DNA of 38,657 bases from Sedimentisphaerales bacterium (GTDB lineage: Bacteria; Planctomycetota; Phycisphaerae; Sedimentisphaerales; Anaerobacaceae): the NCBI GenBank assembly GCA_028282745.1, contig JANQHJ010000152.1, positions 1 through 38,657 of the forward strand, read 5' to 3'. Shown here piece after piece: positions 26,528-34,687 of the stretch. Each line of letters opens with the position of its first letter. The stretch's first letter is position 1. Under the pieces are notes generated by a model. The model searched no databases. It saw only the letters and a list, made by a program, of their open reading frames with translations, and was not told where the DNA came from. The position numbers and the translations under genes are program-made.

Positions 26528-26689
26528 ATGAAGAAATATGAATGCGCAGCCTGCGGATATATTTACGATCCTGAAATCGGCGACCCTGACAGCGGCATTG
26601 AGCCCGGTACAGCTTTTGAGGATATTCCGGATGACTGGACCTGCCCGGATTGCGGTGTCGGCAAGGATGAGTTCGAACCTGTCTCTTAA
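26528..26689 (+). CDS. Rubredoxin (53 aa)
   Basis: Small one-iron electron carrier. Both iron-binding knuckles are intact: C6 and C9 (CAACGY) and C39 and C42 (CPDCGV), with the family's [22 protein letters not shown] and DDWTCPDC. Length is typical. ATG 26528 has GAGGG eight bases upstream. It leads a + strand redox group and probably passes electrons to the rubrerythrin encoded at 29711, which has no rubredoxin domain of its own. Confidence 0.97.
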   Translation: MKKYECAACGYIYDPEIGDPDSGIEPGTAFEDIPDDWTCPDCGVGKDEFEPVS

Positions 26690-26750
26690 TTTTATATTCT
26701 TAGTGATCAAACCAACAAATTATAAATGACATATCCCCAGGGGGATTGTT

Positions 26751-28160
26751 ATGCTATATGAATATGACGCGATAGTAATCGGCCTGGGGCCTGCCGGGAT
26801 GGCAGTCTCAATAATGGGCTCCGAGATGGGGCTAAAAATATGCGCCATCGAAATGCACCGCATCGGCGGTGAGTGCATGAACGTCGGCTGCATACCGAGT
26901 AAAAGCCTTCTCCGTATAGCCAAGTATCGAACCGCGCCCGACAAACTAAAAGGCATGGGGTTGTTGGAAGATATAGAGACGGTTATTGACCAGCCATTCA
27001 ACAAGATACAAAGCTATCTCGATTTCATTCGTGACAAAAAAACAATGAAGATGTTCGACAAGGTGCATCTTGTCTATCAGAAAGGCCCCGCCAAATTTGT
27101 TGACCCTCATACCGTCGAAGCAGACGGGAAAAAATATACAGCCAAACGAATATTCATCTGCGTCGGAACCCGTCCTGCTGTGCCGAATTTTGAGGGGCTT
27201 GATTCAATAGACTATCTGACGAACGAAAATATATTTGAGTTGGAAAAAATCCCCGACAGCTTGATCGTCGTTGGGGGTGGGGCTATAGCCTGCGAGATGG
27301 CACAGGCATTTTGTAGGTTGGGCTCGAAAGTCACTATCGTTATACGAGGCCCGCGACTAATGTGGCGCGAAGACAGTGACGCTACAGGTATCATAGAGAA
27401 AAAATTCGAAGACGAAGGCATAACTATCCTGCGTGAGCACAAACCGATCAGGTTCGAAAAAGACAGCGGCAATGTAGTGATGATCGCCGACAAGGGTCAA
27501 ACTGTAACCGCTGAAAAAGTGCTAATCGCGGCCGGGCGAAGATATGACTATTCAAAACTCGGGCTCGATAAAGCAAATGTTAAAACCGATCAACGAGGAG
27601 CTATAATCGTAGATAAAAAGCTGCGGACAAGTCAAAAACATATATTTGCGCCCGGCGACTGTAACGGTCATTTTTTACTCTCACACGCAGCTATGCACCA
27701 AGGTATGATAGCACTGATGAATTGCATGATGCCGGGGCCTTTTAAAATGAATTTTAAGAAATTTCCCGTCCCCTGGACAATTTTCACCGAACCGGCCTTT
27801 TCAAGAGTGGGTATGAATGAGAAAGACCTTACTGACAAAGGAGTTAAATATGAAATCGTACGGATCAATTACGGCGACTATGGAGCGGCTATAGCAGAAG
27901 GCGTGCCTGAGGGTTTCGTGAAAGTCTTTGCGAGCAAGGCCGGTCGAATTTACGGCGCCTATATAATCGGAGAAAATTCCGGCGAACTGATAAACGAATG
28001 GGCAATGGCTATACAGAACAAACTTCGAATGCACAAAATTATGATGCAGCAGCATTCGTTCCCAACGATGGGTTTTTTGACAAAACGGGCTTCGGAAACA
28101 TGGATGATGAACCGAATGAAATCGCCGTTGCTCAAAAAAATGTGCCGCTGGATGTATTAA
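26751..28160 (+). CDS. Pyridine nucleotide-disulfide oxidoreductase, class I (dihydrolipoamide dehydrogenase-like)
   Basis: FAD- and NAD(P)H-binding disulfide flavoenzyme. The FAD motif is VIGLGPAGMA (residues 9-18), the redox disulfide is C42-C47 in GGECMNVGCIPSKS, the NAD(P) fold begins LIVVGGGAIACEMAQ, and the second FAD motif is IFAPGDCNG. The C-terminal active site normally contains HPT with a Glu a few residues on. Here it reads HSFPTMGFL, so the usual catalytic His is Phe and an earlier His is kept. True lipoamide dehydrogenase activity is therefore doubtful; a rubredoxin, quinone or other thiol reductase is possible. ATG 26751 follows AGGGGG. The zwf gene starts 16 bases downstream. 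Confidence 0.88.
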   Translation: MLYEYDAIVIGLGPAGMAVSIMGSEMGLKICAIEMHRIGGECMNVGCIPSKSLLRIAKYRTAPDKLKGMGLLEDIETVIDQPFNKIQSYLDFIRDKKTMKMFDKVHLVYQKGPAKFVDPHTVEADGKKYTAKRIFICVGTRPAVPNFEGLDSIDYLTNENIFELEKIPDSLIVVGGGAIACEMAQAFCRLGSKVTIVIRGPRLMWREDSDATGIIEKKFEDEGITILREHKPIRFEKDSGNVVMIADKGQTVTAEKVLIAAGRRYDYSKLGLDKANVKTDQRGAIIVDKKLRTSQKHIFAPGDCNGHFLLSHAAMHQGMIALMNCMMPGPFKMNFKKFPVPWTIFTEPAFSRVGMNEKDLTDKGVKYEIVRINYGDYGAAIAEGVPEGFVKVFASKAGRIYGAYIIGENSGELINEWAMAIQNKLRMHKIMMQQHSFPTMGFLTKRASETWMMNRMKSPLLKKMCRWMY

Positions 28161-28176
28161 GTGAAGGGATATCTCA

Positions 28177-29691
28177 ATGCAGAAGATAGAGCCAAAAGTT
28201 ACTCAAATGGATATCGTCTGTGCTGAGATTCCTGCGTCACCAGTCGCCTTAGTAGTTTTTGGAGCTTCCGGTGATCTTACAAAGCGAAAACTTATCCCTG
28301 CTCTTTTCGAACTCTATCAGCGAGAATTACTGAGCGAAAATTTTTATGTCATTGGATGTGGAAGAAGGCAGCTCAGTGACAAGCAATTCCGAAAAGTCGT
28401 AACTGAGGCTATTGGCACCGAAGCCGATGAGTTTTCAAAGAAATTTCATTTCGAAACCGGCGGCTATGACGAACCGGATTTTTACAAACGACTGACAAAT
28501 CGATTAGAGCAATTGAATAAGCAATATTCAATTGATAATAATGTCATATTCTATCTTTCTGTACCGCCTGCTTTATACCCTGTAATAGCCGAACAACTGG
28601 GATCGGCTGGACTAACCTGTCCGAAGGATAATACCCAAAAAGAAAATGTACGCTTAATAATTGAAAAACCTTTCGGCAGGGATTTACAAAGTGCTGCTGA
28701 ATTGAACTCCATCATAACTAAATGCTTCGATGAATCCCAGATATACCGTATTGACCATTACCTCGGCAAAGAGACTGTGCAGAACATAATGATACTTCGG
28801 TTCGCCAACGCAATATACGAGCCGATCTGGAATCGTGACTACATCGATCACGTCCAGATAACCATCGCCGAATCAGTAGGCATCGAACATCGCGGCGGCT
28901 ATTACGATAAAAGCGGTGCACTTCGTGACATGTTCCAGAACCACATGCTGCAAATGCTCGCCCTGGTGGCTATGGAGCCACCTTCATCTTTTGAAGCTAA
29001 TTGTATCCGGGATGAAAAGGTGAAGCTTTTAAAATCGCTGAGACCTTTTGAGCCCTCTGATTTCATCAGGGCCCAATATACCAATGGCGTTATAGATGGC
29101 GAGAATGTCTCCAGCTACCTCGAAGAAGAAGGGGTAGCGCCGGATTCACAAACAGAAACGTACATTGCCACTAAGATATTGGTCGATAACTGGCGATGGC
29201 AGGATGTACCCTTTTACGTGCGTACAGGTAAACGGCTCGGCGCAAAGAACACAAATATAGCTATCACGTTTAAAAAAGTGCCACACTCGATGTTCGCTTC
29301 GTTCGGCCTTGATGAGCTACCAAGCAATATACTGGTACTTCAGATCCAGCCGCAGGAAGGAATAAGCTTTCAGTTCCAGGCGAAGCGGCCGGGCTCGAAA
29401 ATGTGTATGGGCACGCTCGATATGCACTTTCATTACAGTGAATTATTCGATGTTAAAATGCCAGAGGCATATTCACGATTGCTGCTTGATGCAATGACAG
29501 GCGATCAGACATTGTTTAATAGATACGACAGCTTAGAAACCGCATGGAAGCTGCTCGATCCGGTATTAGCAGACTGGCAAAATAATAATTCCACTCTTTA
29601 TAAATATCCTGCCGGGGCCGAAAGCTTCGCAGAGGCAGACAAACTAATCGAATCAGACGGCCGAAACTGGAGGGCCATAGCAAACCATTAA
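28177..29691 (+). CDS. zwf: Glucose-6-phosphate 1-dehydrogenase
   Basis: Oxidises glucose-6-phosphate to 6-phosphogluconolactone and yields NADPH. The nucleotide motif is FGASGDLTKRK (residues 28-38), the substrate-binding and catalytic motif RIDHYLGKE is near 191, and EKPFGRDLQSA near 163. Length 504 aa is normal. ATG 28177 follows GAAGGG, 16 bases after the flavoprotein gene, so the two are probably co-transcribed. The downstream lactonase and gluconate dehydrogenase genes are not adjacent, which hints that NADPH supply, not the pentose pathway as such, is the point of the grouping. Confidence 0.97.
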   Translation: MQKIEPKVTQMDIVCAEIPASPVALVVFGASGDLTKRKLIPALFELYQRELLSENFYVIGCGRRQLSDKQFRKVVTEAIGTEADEFSKKFHFETGGYDEPDFYKRLTNRLEQLNKQYSIDNNVIFYLSVPPALYPVIAEQLGSAGLTCPKDNTQKENVRLIIEKPFGRDLQSAAELNSIITKCFDESQIYRIDHYLGKETVQNIMILRFANAIYEPIWNRDYIDHVQITIAESVGIEHRGGYYDKSGALRDMFQNHMLQMLALVAMEPPSSFEANCIRDEKVKLLKSLRPFEPSDFIRAQYTNGVIDGENVSSYLEEEGVAPDSQTETYIATKILVDNWRWQDVPFYVRTGKRLGAKNTNIAITFKKVPHSMFASFGLDELPSNILVLQIQPQEGISFQFQAKRPGSKMCMGTLDMHFHYSELFDVKMPEAYSRLLLDAMTGDQTLFNRYDSLETAWKLLDPVLADWQNNNSTLYKYPAGAESFAEADKLIESDGRNWRAIANH

Positions 29692-29710
29692 TTTCCGAAA
29701 GGAGAATAAA

Positions 29711-30196
29711 ATGGATATCTTTGAATTCGCAAAAGAAAAAGAGGAGCAGGCTGAATTGCTTTACAGGGATCTTGCTCTCAAATCACCAGACGAAGGATTA
29801 CACAAAATTTTCTCAATGCTGGCAGACGAAGAGGAGAAACACTATGAAGTCATCGAAGCAATGCAGGCTCAGACAGACGTGGAAATCGCTCAGACTCCTA
29901 TCCTTGACAACGTAATAGGCATTTTCGAGAAGATCAGGGACAGCGGTAAAAAATTCAATTTCGACAAGAGCCAGATTAAACTCTATCAGCAGGCTGAAGA
30001 GATCGAGGCCCATGCCAGAGATTTTTATTATGAAAAAGCTCAGGAGGTTGAAAACCCAGCTCAGAAAGATATTTTTCTACAACTCGCCGAGCAGGAAAAG
30101 AATCACTATATGCTGATCGACAACCTGGTAGAATTCGTATCGAGACCAACTCAATGGTTAGAGAACGCCGAATTCTATCACCTTGAAGATTACTAA
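29711..30196 (+). CDS. Rubrerythrin-type ferritin-like protein without rubredoxin domain
   Basis: Diiron four-helix protein that reduces peroxide in anaerobes. Two halves each carry an E...Y helix and an ExxH motif: EEQAELLYRDLA with LADEEEKHYEVIE, then EIEAHARDFYYEKA with LAEQEKNHYMLIDN. The chain ends at AEFYHLEDY, where classical rubrerythrins would add a CxxC rubredoxin tail; at 161 aa that domain is absent. A free rubredoxin is encoded 3 kb upstream in the same group. ATG 29711 follows GAAAGGAG, 19 bases after zwf. Expression with zwf is likely. Confidence 0.92.
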   Translation: MDIFEFAKEKEEQAELLYRDLALKSPDEGLHKIFSMLADEEEKHYEVIEAMQAQTDVEIAQTPILDNVIGIFEKIRDSGKKFNFDKSQIKLYQQAEEIEAHARDFYYEKAQEVENPAQKDIFLQLAEQEKNHYMLIDNLVEFVSRPTQWLENAEFYHLEDY

Positions 30197-30219
30197 AACT
30201 ACTCCGCCTTCGACAACGT

Positions 30220-30501
30220 CTAATCTCTTTCTCGCTCGCGGCGGATTCTCTGATTAAGGTTCAGGGCGCTGCCCCTATAAGGGCCGTCTCGGTTCTCCAC
30301 GATTTCAGCACGACCTGTTTGCGGAGTAATTACATACATCGTACCGTCATGCCCCTCAACAACAGCATAGCCGTCATTCTCAACAGCTATCCCGAAATCT
30401 GCCTTGCCAGCGCCGCCCAGACTCTGGCCCATTACAAGCGTTACCAACACGCCAAGAAGGACACCTATAAAAAGCATTTTGTAATCGCCTTTAAGTTTCA
30501 T
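30220..30501 (-). CDS. Small anchored or exported hypothetical protein (93 aa)
   Basis: One hydrophobic segment (residues 9-25, LFIGVLLGVLVTLVMG) follows a short basic start, giving a signal anchor or signal peptide. The remaining 65 residues are soluble and end in an arginine-rich tail. The stretch GYAVVEGHDGTMYVITPQ suggests a short beta-structured part. ATG 30501 has AAGGA at good spacing, which supports a real gene. It is convergent with the rubrerythrin gene, 23 bases away. I do not recognise the family. Confidence 0.7.
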   Translation of the reverse strand: MKLKGDYKMLFIGVLLGVLVTLVMGQSLGGAGKADFGIAVENDGYAVVEGHDGTMYVITPQTGRAEIVENRDGPYRGSALNLNQRIRRERERD

Positions 30502-30620
30502 TGCTATTTCCTTTCAAAATTATGTCTTATTAGCTTCTAAGCCGTAGTCTATGCGCCTGGTCATTGATATTATTAAAAAAAACATCGCTGCCATAATTAA
30601 ATATCGTACATATAGATGTT

Positions 30621-30637
30621 TTTACAATACTTTTACA
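30621..30637 (+). promoter_or_regulatory. Pho-box-like direct repeat upstream of the response regulator
   Basis: TTTACA at 30621-30626 and TTTACA at 30632-30637 are separated by 5 bases, an 11-base period. This is the spacing used by PhoB/PhoP-class response regulators on TT(A/T)ACA-type repeats. A TATAAT at 30660-30665 lies downstream, before the regulator's ATG at 30690. Autoregulation is inferred. Confidence 0.5.
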
Positions 30638-30689
30638 TACCAGCCGGCTTTTTCTTGACTATAATATAATAGAAATATAAAGGTGCCTT

Positions 30690-31382
30690 ATGGAAGAAAA
30701 AATAAACATTCTGATCGTGGAAGACGAAGAAAATATCCGCAACGCCCTGCGTGATTTTCTCGAATTTCAGAATTTCGAAGTCACCATCGCAACAGACGGC
30801 CAACAGGCCCAGGACATTGTATCTAAGCGGCAATTCAACCTAATACTATTAGATCTTATGCTGCCCAAGGTCAGCGGAGAAGAGCTCTGTACCCAATGGC
30901 GGCAGCAAGGCCTGGTAACACCGATAATTATGCTAACTGCCAAAGGTCAGGAAAAAGACAAAATATCAGGCCTGAATATCGGTGCCGACGACTATATAAC
31001 AAAACCATTCTCCCTTGAAGAGCTGCTCGCAAGAATAAATGCCGTACTTCGGAGGACCGATCCTGCCAGAGCTGTCGGCCAGGTGTTTAAATTCGCCGAT
31101 CTCGAAGTTGACATCCCTGAGTTGAAAGTTACAAGAGATTCGACAGAAACAAAGATCAGCGCAAGAGAAGCTCAGCTCATTCAATACTTCGCAGCAAATC
31201 CAAACCGCATCATCCCAAGAGATGAACTCTACCAGAATGTCTGGAATGACACTATGACTGAGCTTGGAACAAGGACGATTGATATGCACATCGCAAAGCT
31301 TCGAAGCCGTATCGAAATAAATTCAGCTCAGCCACAGATCATCAAAACAGTCCGAGGCGCAGGCTACAAATATGAATGTTAA
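30690..31382 (+). CDS. OmpR/PhoB-family response regulator
   Basis: Receiver domain residues 4-118: acidic pocket E11-D12, phospho-acceptor D55 (LILLDLMLPK), T83 (IIMLTAKG) and K105 (DYITKPF) are all in place. The C-terminal winged helix (about 130-230) has SAREAQLIQYFAANPN and TRTIDMHIAKLRSRIE and ends with TVRGAGYKYEC, typical of OmpR/PhoB regulators. ATG 30690 follows AAGGTG. The sensor kinase gene begins 20 bases after its stop, so they form a cognate pair. The upstream repeat fits a regulator that binds its own promoter. Confidence 0.95.
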   Translation: MEEKINILIVEDEENIRNALRDFLEFQNFEVTIATDGQQAQDIVSKRQFNLILLDLMLPKVSGEELCTQWRQQGLVTPIIMLTAKGQEKDKISGLNIGADDYITKPFSLEELLARINAVLRRTDPARAVGQVFKFADLEVDIPELKVTRDSTETKISAREAQLIQYFAANPNRIIPRDELYQNVWNDTMTELGTRTIDMHIAKLRSRIEINSAQPQIIKTVRGAGYKYEC

Positions 31383-31402
31383 TTTAACTGGGCTCTTTGC
31401 TA

Positions 31403-33385
31403 ATGTATAAGCGATTGACCATTTTATCTATTGTGATTATCACTGCCATGTCAGGCTTGGCGTGGCTGGGTTATCATTCTATTCAAATCCGTGCCCAAGG
31501 TATGGAAGGGGCACGCATAGGAGAATTTGCCGAAGTCGCAGAGCAGATACGTCTTGATGTAAAAAGAAAATTCGACAGCTTCATCAAGGCAGAGATCAAT
31601 CGCCCTTACACTGACTATCAAAGCTTCTACGTCACCCAAAATCCGGACCCAAGAGTACAAACACCGCTATCAATAGTTGCCTCGCCGTTAAATTATAAAA
31701 TAGAAGAAGGCCTGGCATACGGGCATTTCCAGATCGAGCCGGACGGAAAGTTAATTACTCCTAATGATGAACCGGCTCGGCAGAAAAAAATTGCCAAATT
31801 AAATGATGATTTTGTCGCTATGGTAGGCGGCAACCGTTCTAACATTATTGATAATCTACTGCCGGCCCTTGATGGCAATGGCAGCTCACTTTTATCGAGC
31901 TCAGAAATAAGACTTAGACAGGAAACTCAAAGAAAAGAGCAAGAACAATCTCAGCAAAGAAGTTATCATAGCAAAAAGTCATTTTCAAAAAGCAACAGGC
32001 CTTATCAACAAAGAAAACAAGAGTTGCAAATTGAAAGCCTTAAAGAACAAATTGGCAATACACAGATGTTAAATATATCTCGTTCGGTAGTAAACACAAA
32101 CCGGGCTGTTACAGAAGGCAACATTGATGAGCAGGCTTTAAAACAATACCAATTTCAGCAAACTGCTGAACAGCCCGCTACAAAATCGCAAGGGAGCGAA
32201 ATTCCTCCGCAAAAAGATGTTCAAATGGGATTAGAAGATATTGTTCAGGTACGCATTGAGCCTTTTGTCTCAATGGTAGTAGGTGGTGGCGATATACAGA
32301 ATTCATTATTTGAAGGGCAAATCTTTTTGCTACGTCATGTTCAAATCGAACAGCAGCATTTCATGCAGGGATTCCAGCTCAATGAGGTTCAACTGCTATC
32401 TGAAATTAGAAACTCAGCCATGCTTCTAATGCGCGAGGGAATGGCATTTAATATATCAAAATATGAAAATGCAGATACTTCTTTTGCAGCAAGACTTGAA
32501 TTCGGCTTCGGATCTCTTGTTCTCAACCTAATAGAAACAGATCCTGCATGGATACAAAACCAGACTCGCCAGCTTGTCAACTGGTACTTGGCGATTATTG
32601 CTGTCGTCCTACTGGTTGTAAGCCTCGGCCTGGCGAGCTTATGGCAAAACACAAAACAGCAGTTAAAACTCGCACAGAAAAAAGATGATTTTATCTCCGC
32701 TGTTTCACACGAATTGCGAACGCCCCTTACATCAATAAGAATGTATTCTGAAATGCTCGAAAAGAACTGGATAAAATCAGAAGAAAAACGCTGCGAGTAC
32801 TACCAAAACATGCGCACCGAAAGCGAAAGGCTCAGCCGGCTTATCGAAAATGTGCTCGACTTTTCAAGAATACAGAGAGGCCGAAAGAAATATTCTTTCA
32901 CTGTTGGAGATATTAACCAGGCAATCAATGAAGTCATAGAAATGATGCGCCCTTATGCGTCCCGGCACGAATTCACCCTTAAAACAGATTTCGCTGATCT
33001 TCGCCAAACAGCCTTTGACCGAGACGCGATCAAGCAGATAACGGTCAATCTGATTGACAATGCTGTAAAGTATGCCCGCAAGACTAAAGATAAGACTATA
33101 ATCATCCGGTCACGCAGGACTGATGGTTTTATCCTGATAGAAGTCGAGGACCACGGCCCGGGTATTCCATTTACCCAGAGACATAAGGTTTTCGAGGAAT
33201 TCTATCGCACAGAAGCCGAATCTACTCGTGAAACCGCCGGAACAGGACTGGGCCTTGCGCTGGTGAAAAAATTTGCTCAGGCACATGAAGGCTTTGTAGA
33301 AATACTCTCCGCCAAACCGACCGGCGCCCTTTTCAGGGTAGGTTTAGCTATACAGTCTAAACATCAAATGCAAGGATCGGCATAA
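31403..33385 (+). CDS. Membrane sensor histidine kinase, long extracytoplasmic domain
   Basis: Partner of the regulator at 30690. An N-terminal membrane helix (residues 5-22) and a second near 394-414 enclose about 370 residues outside the cytoplasm. That region includes a Gln/Ser/Lys-rich low-complexity and coiled-coil stretch around 168-215. There is no recognisable HAMP domain: the second helix leads by a short linker to the dimerisation domain with His436 (AVSHELRTPLTS). The ATPase part has the N box (NLIDNAVKYAR), G boxes (DHGPGIP, GTGLGLALVKKF) and F box (EEFYR). Signal unknown. I prefer ATG 31403 over a TTG two codons earlier; neither has a strong ribosome site. Its end overlaps the convergent gene by 29 bases. 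Confidence 0.93.
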   Translation: MYKRLTILSIVIITAMSGLAWLGYHSIQIRAQGMEGARIGEFAEVAEQIRLDVKRKFDSFIKAEINRPYTDYQSFYVTQNPDPRVQTPLSIVASPLNYKIEEGLAYGHFQIEPDGKLITPNDEPARQKKIAKLNDDFVAMVGGNRSNIIDNLLPALDGNGSSLLSSSEIRLRQETQRKEQEQSQQRSYHSKKSFSKSNRPYQQRKQELQIESLKEQIGNTQMLNISRSVVNTNRAVTEGNIDEQALKQYQFQQTAEQPATKSQGSEIPPQKDVQMGLEDIVQVRIEPFVSMVVGGGDIQNSLFEGQIFLLRHVQIEQQHFMQGFQLNEVQLLSEIRNSAMLLMREGMAFNISKYENADTSFAARLEFGFGSLVLNLIETDPAWIQNQTRQLVNWYLAIIAVVLLVVSLGLASLWQNTKQQLKLAQKKDDFISAVSHELRTPLTSIRMYSEMLEKNWIKSEEKRCEYYQNMRTESERLSRLIENVLDFSRIQRGRKKYSFTVGDINQAINEVIEMMRPYASRHEFTLKTDFADLRQTAFDRDAIKQITVNLIDNAVKYARKTKDKTIIIRSRRTDGFILIEVEDHGPGIPFTQRHKVFEEFYRTEAESTRETAGTGLGLALVKKFAQAHEGFVEILSAKPTGALFRVGLAIQSKHQMQGSA

Positions 33386-34559
33386 AAATGATCGGAAGTA
33401 AAAACAATCCTATTCCAAACAGTGTATTACGCCCGAAATTCTTAGCCAAGCTAATGAATATCACAAAGTAGAATGGCGGGAACAAGCCTAACCAGCTGGG
33501 CTTATCAGCTATATTGGCCAGTACACAAATATTATAAATTGGAATAAGTGCCGCCCAGCCTTTTTGCTCAGCCCTTTCAAAAATCAGCCACAAACAAACT
33601 ACCTGTATAGCGATCAGCCCTAAAACTATCAACGTGATAATGCTCGTATATTGCGTGACAGCTGTGGCGACATTCCTGACTTCTTCGCGTTCCATGGCCT
33701 GTATAACATTATAGCTGTAAGAGCCGACGGCAAAACCACGCGCGCCAAAAACCTTCGATATTAACACCGAATCAATTGCTACTCCATTAACATCTTCTAC
33801 AAACAAAAACGTCATACACTGCGATTGCCTTCCAGCCTTTAAGCTGCTTCGAGAGATCATCAATTCCTTACCATCCCGCTTTTTGTTATAAGCTTCGCCA
33901 AATTCCAACTGCCCCGACTGTCCCATTTTTTCAGCAAATTTTTCCAGCTGTCCCTCTTGAAGCATTAGTTGGGATTGCCCTGAGAACATCTGGTTTACAT
34001 CATTAACATCGCGGGCAAACATAGAGCCGACAAATTGTTGGGCAACAGCTTCCAGAGGCTTCGTCCCACTTACACTTTGATCCTCAAAGTCCCTGACATC
34101 CCCAGCCGCTAAATATATCACCCATCCGATCAGCAAAATCAGAACAACACTTAATCCGCTTAACCCATAACCTACATATCTAAATACCGAGCCGCCGCCG
34201 CTATACTTCGGCTTCACTTGAGTATTGCCAAATCCTACATCCATCTTCTCTGAAAACACCGCAGCAACAGTTTTTTTAATTTCATCTTGTTTAACCGGAG
34301 TTGAATATTCTTCCGGATACGGTATCCGGATAGGATTTTTACATTTGGCACAGCGAATTTTTTTACCGGCGTATTGGGAATTGACACCGATTTTTTGATC
34401 GCAATTCGGGCAGTGAAACTTAATGATAACCGTATCATCAACCACTTGAGGCGGCACTGTTATTTCATACATGCACTGTGTGCACATTACCTTTTTACCT
34501 GCGAATTGCTCCGGAAATTCTAAACTCGCTCCGCATCGTTTACAGGCTACTTTTATCAT
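33357..34559 (-). CDS. Double zinc-ribbon membrane protein with DUF5684-like C-terminus
   Basis: Two MJ0042-style zinc ribbons come first: C6, C9, C26, C29 and C50, C53, C70, C73, each with a FAGKK or YAGKK turn. A single membrane helix lies near 130-150, then a soluble region of about 130 residues. The last 100 residues form several helices with GWAALIPIYNICVLANIADKP and FGIGLFLLPIIFMPIL, the pattern of DUF5684. ATG 34559 has GAGGG nine bases upstream; GTG 34565 would be too close to it. The ribbons probably serve protein or nucleic-acid contacts in the cytoplasm. Function unknown. It has its own candidate promoter and overlaps the kinase gene tail to tail. Confidence 0.85.
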   Translation of the reverse strand: MIKVACKRCGASLEFPEQFAGKKVMCTQCMYEITVPPQVVDDTVIIKFHCPNCDQKIGVNSQYAGKKIRCAKCKNPIRIPYPEEYSTPVKQDEIKKTVAAVFSEKMDVGFGNTQVKPKYSGGGSVFRYVGYGLSGLSVVLILLIGWVIYLAAGDVRDFEDQSVSGTKPLEAVAQQFVGSMFARDVNDVNQMFSGQSQLMLQEGQLEKFAEKMGQSGQLEFGEAYNKKRDGKELMISRSSLKAGRQSQCMTFLFVEDVNGVAIDSVLISKVFGARGFAVGSYSYNVIQAMEREEVRNVATAVTQYTSIITLIVLGLIAIQVVCLWLIFERAEQKGWAALIPIYNICVLANIADKPSWLGLFPPFYFVIFISLAKNFGRNTLFGIGLFLLPIIFMPILAFDV

Positions 34560-34608
34560 CAACACTTACCCTCAATTCACTTTTTATCTCCGCCATACTC
34601 CCCTGGTC

Positions 34609-34638
34609 ATTATACACCACGATCGCCCAGTCCACCAA
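34609..34638 (-). promoter_or_regulatory. Promoter of the zinc-ribbon membrane protein gene
   Basis: On the - strand TTGGTG, an 18-base spacer and a perfect TATAAT (34609-34614). Transcription would start about 45 bases before ATG 34559. This suggests the gene is not solely dependent on read-through from the ABC genes. Confidence 0.5.
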
Positions 34639-34687
34639 TCATTTCCAGCAGCTTTAATGGCCCACAGTGTGCTTCAAACCTGGAAAC

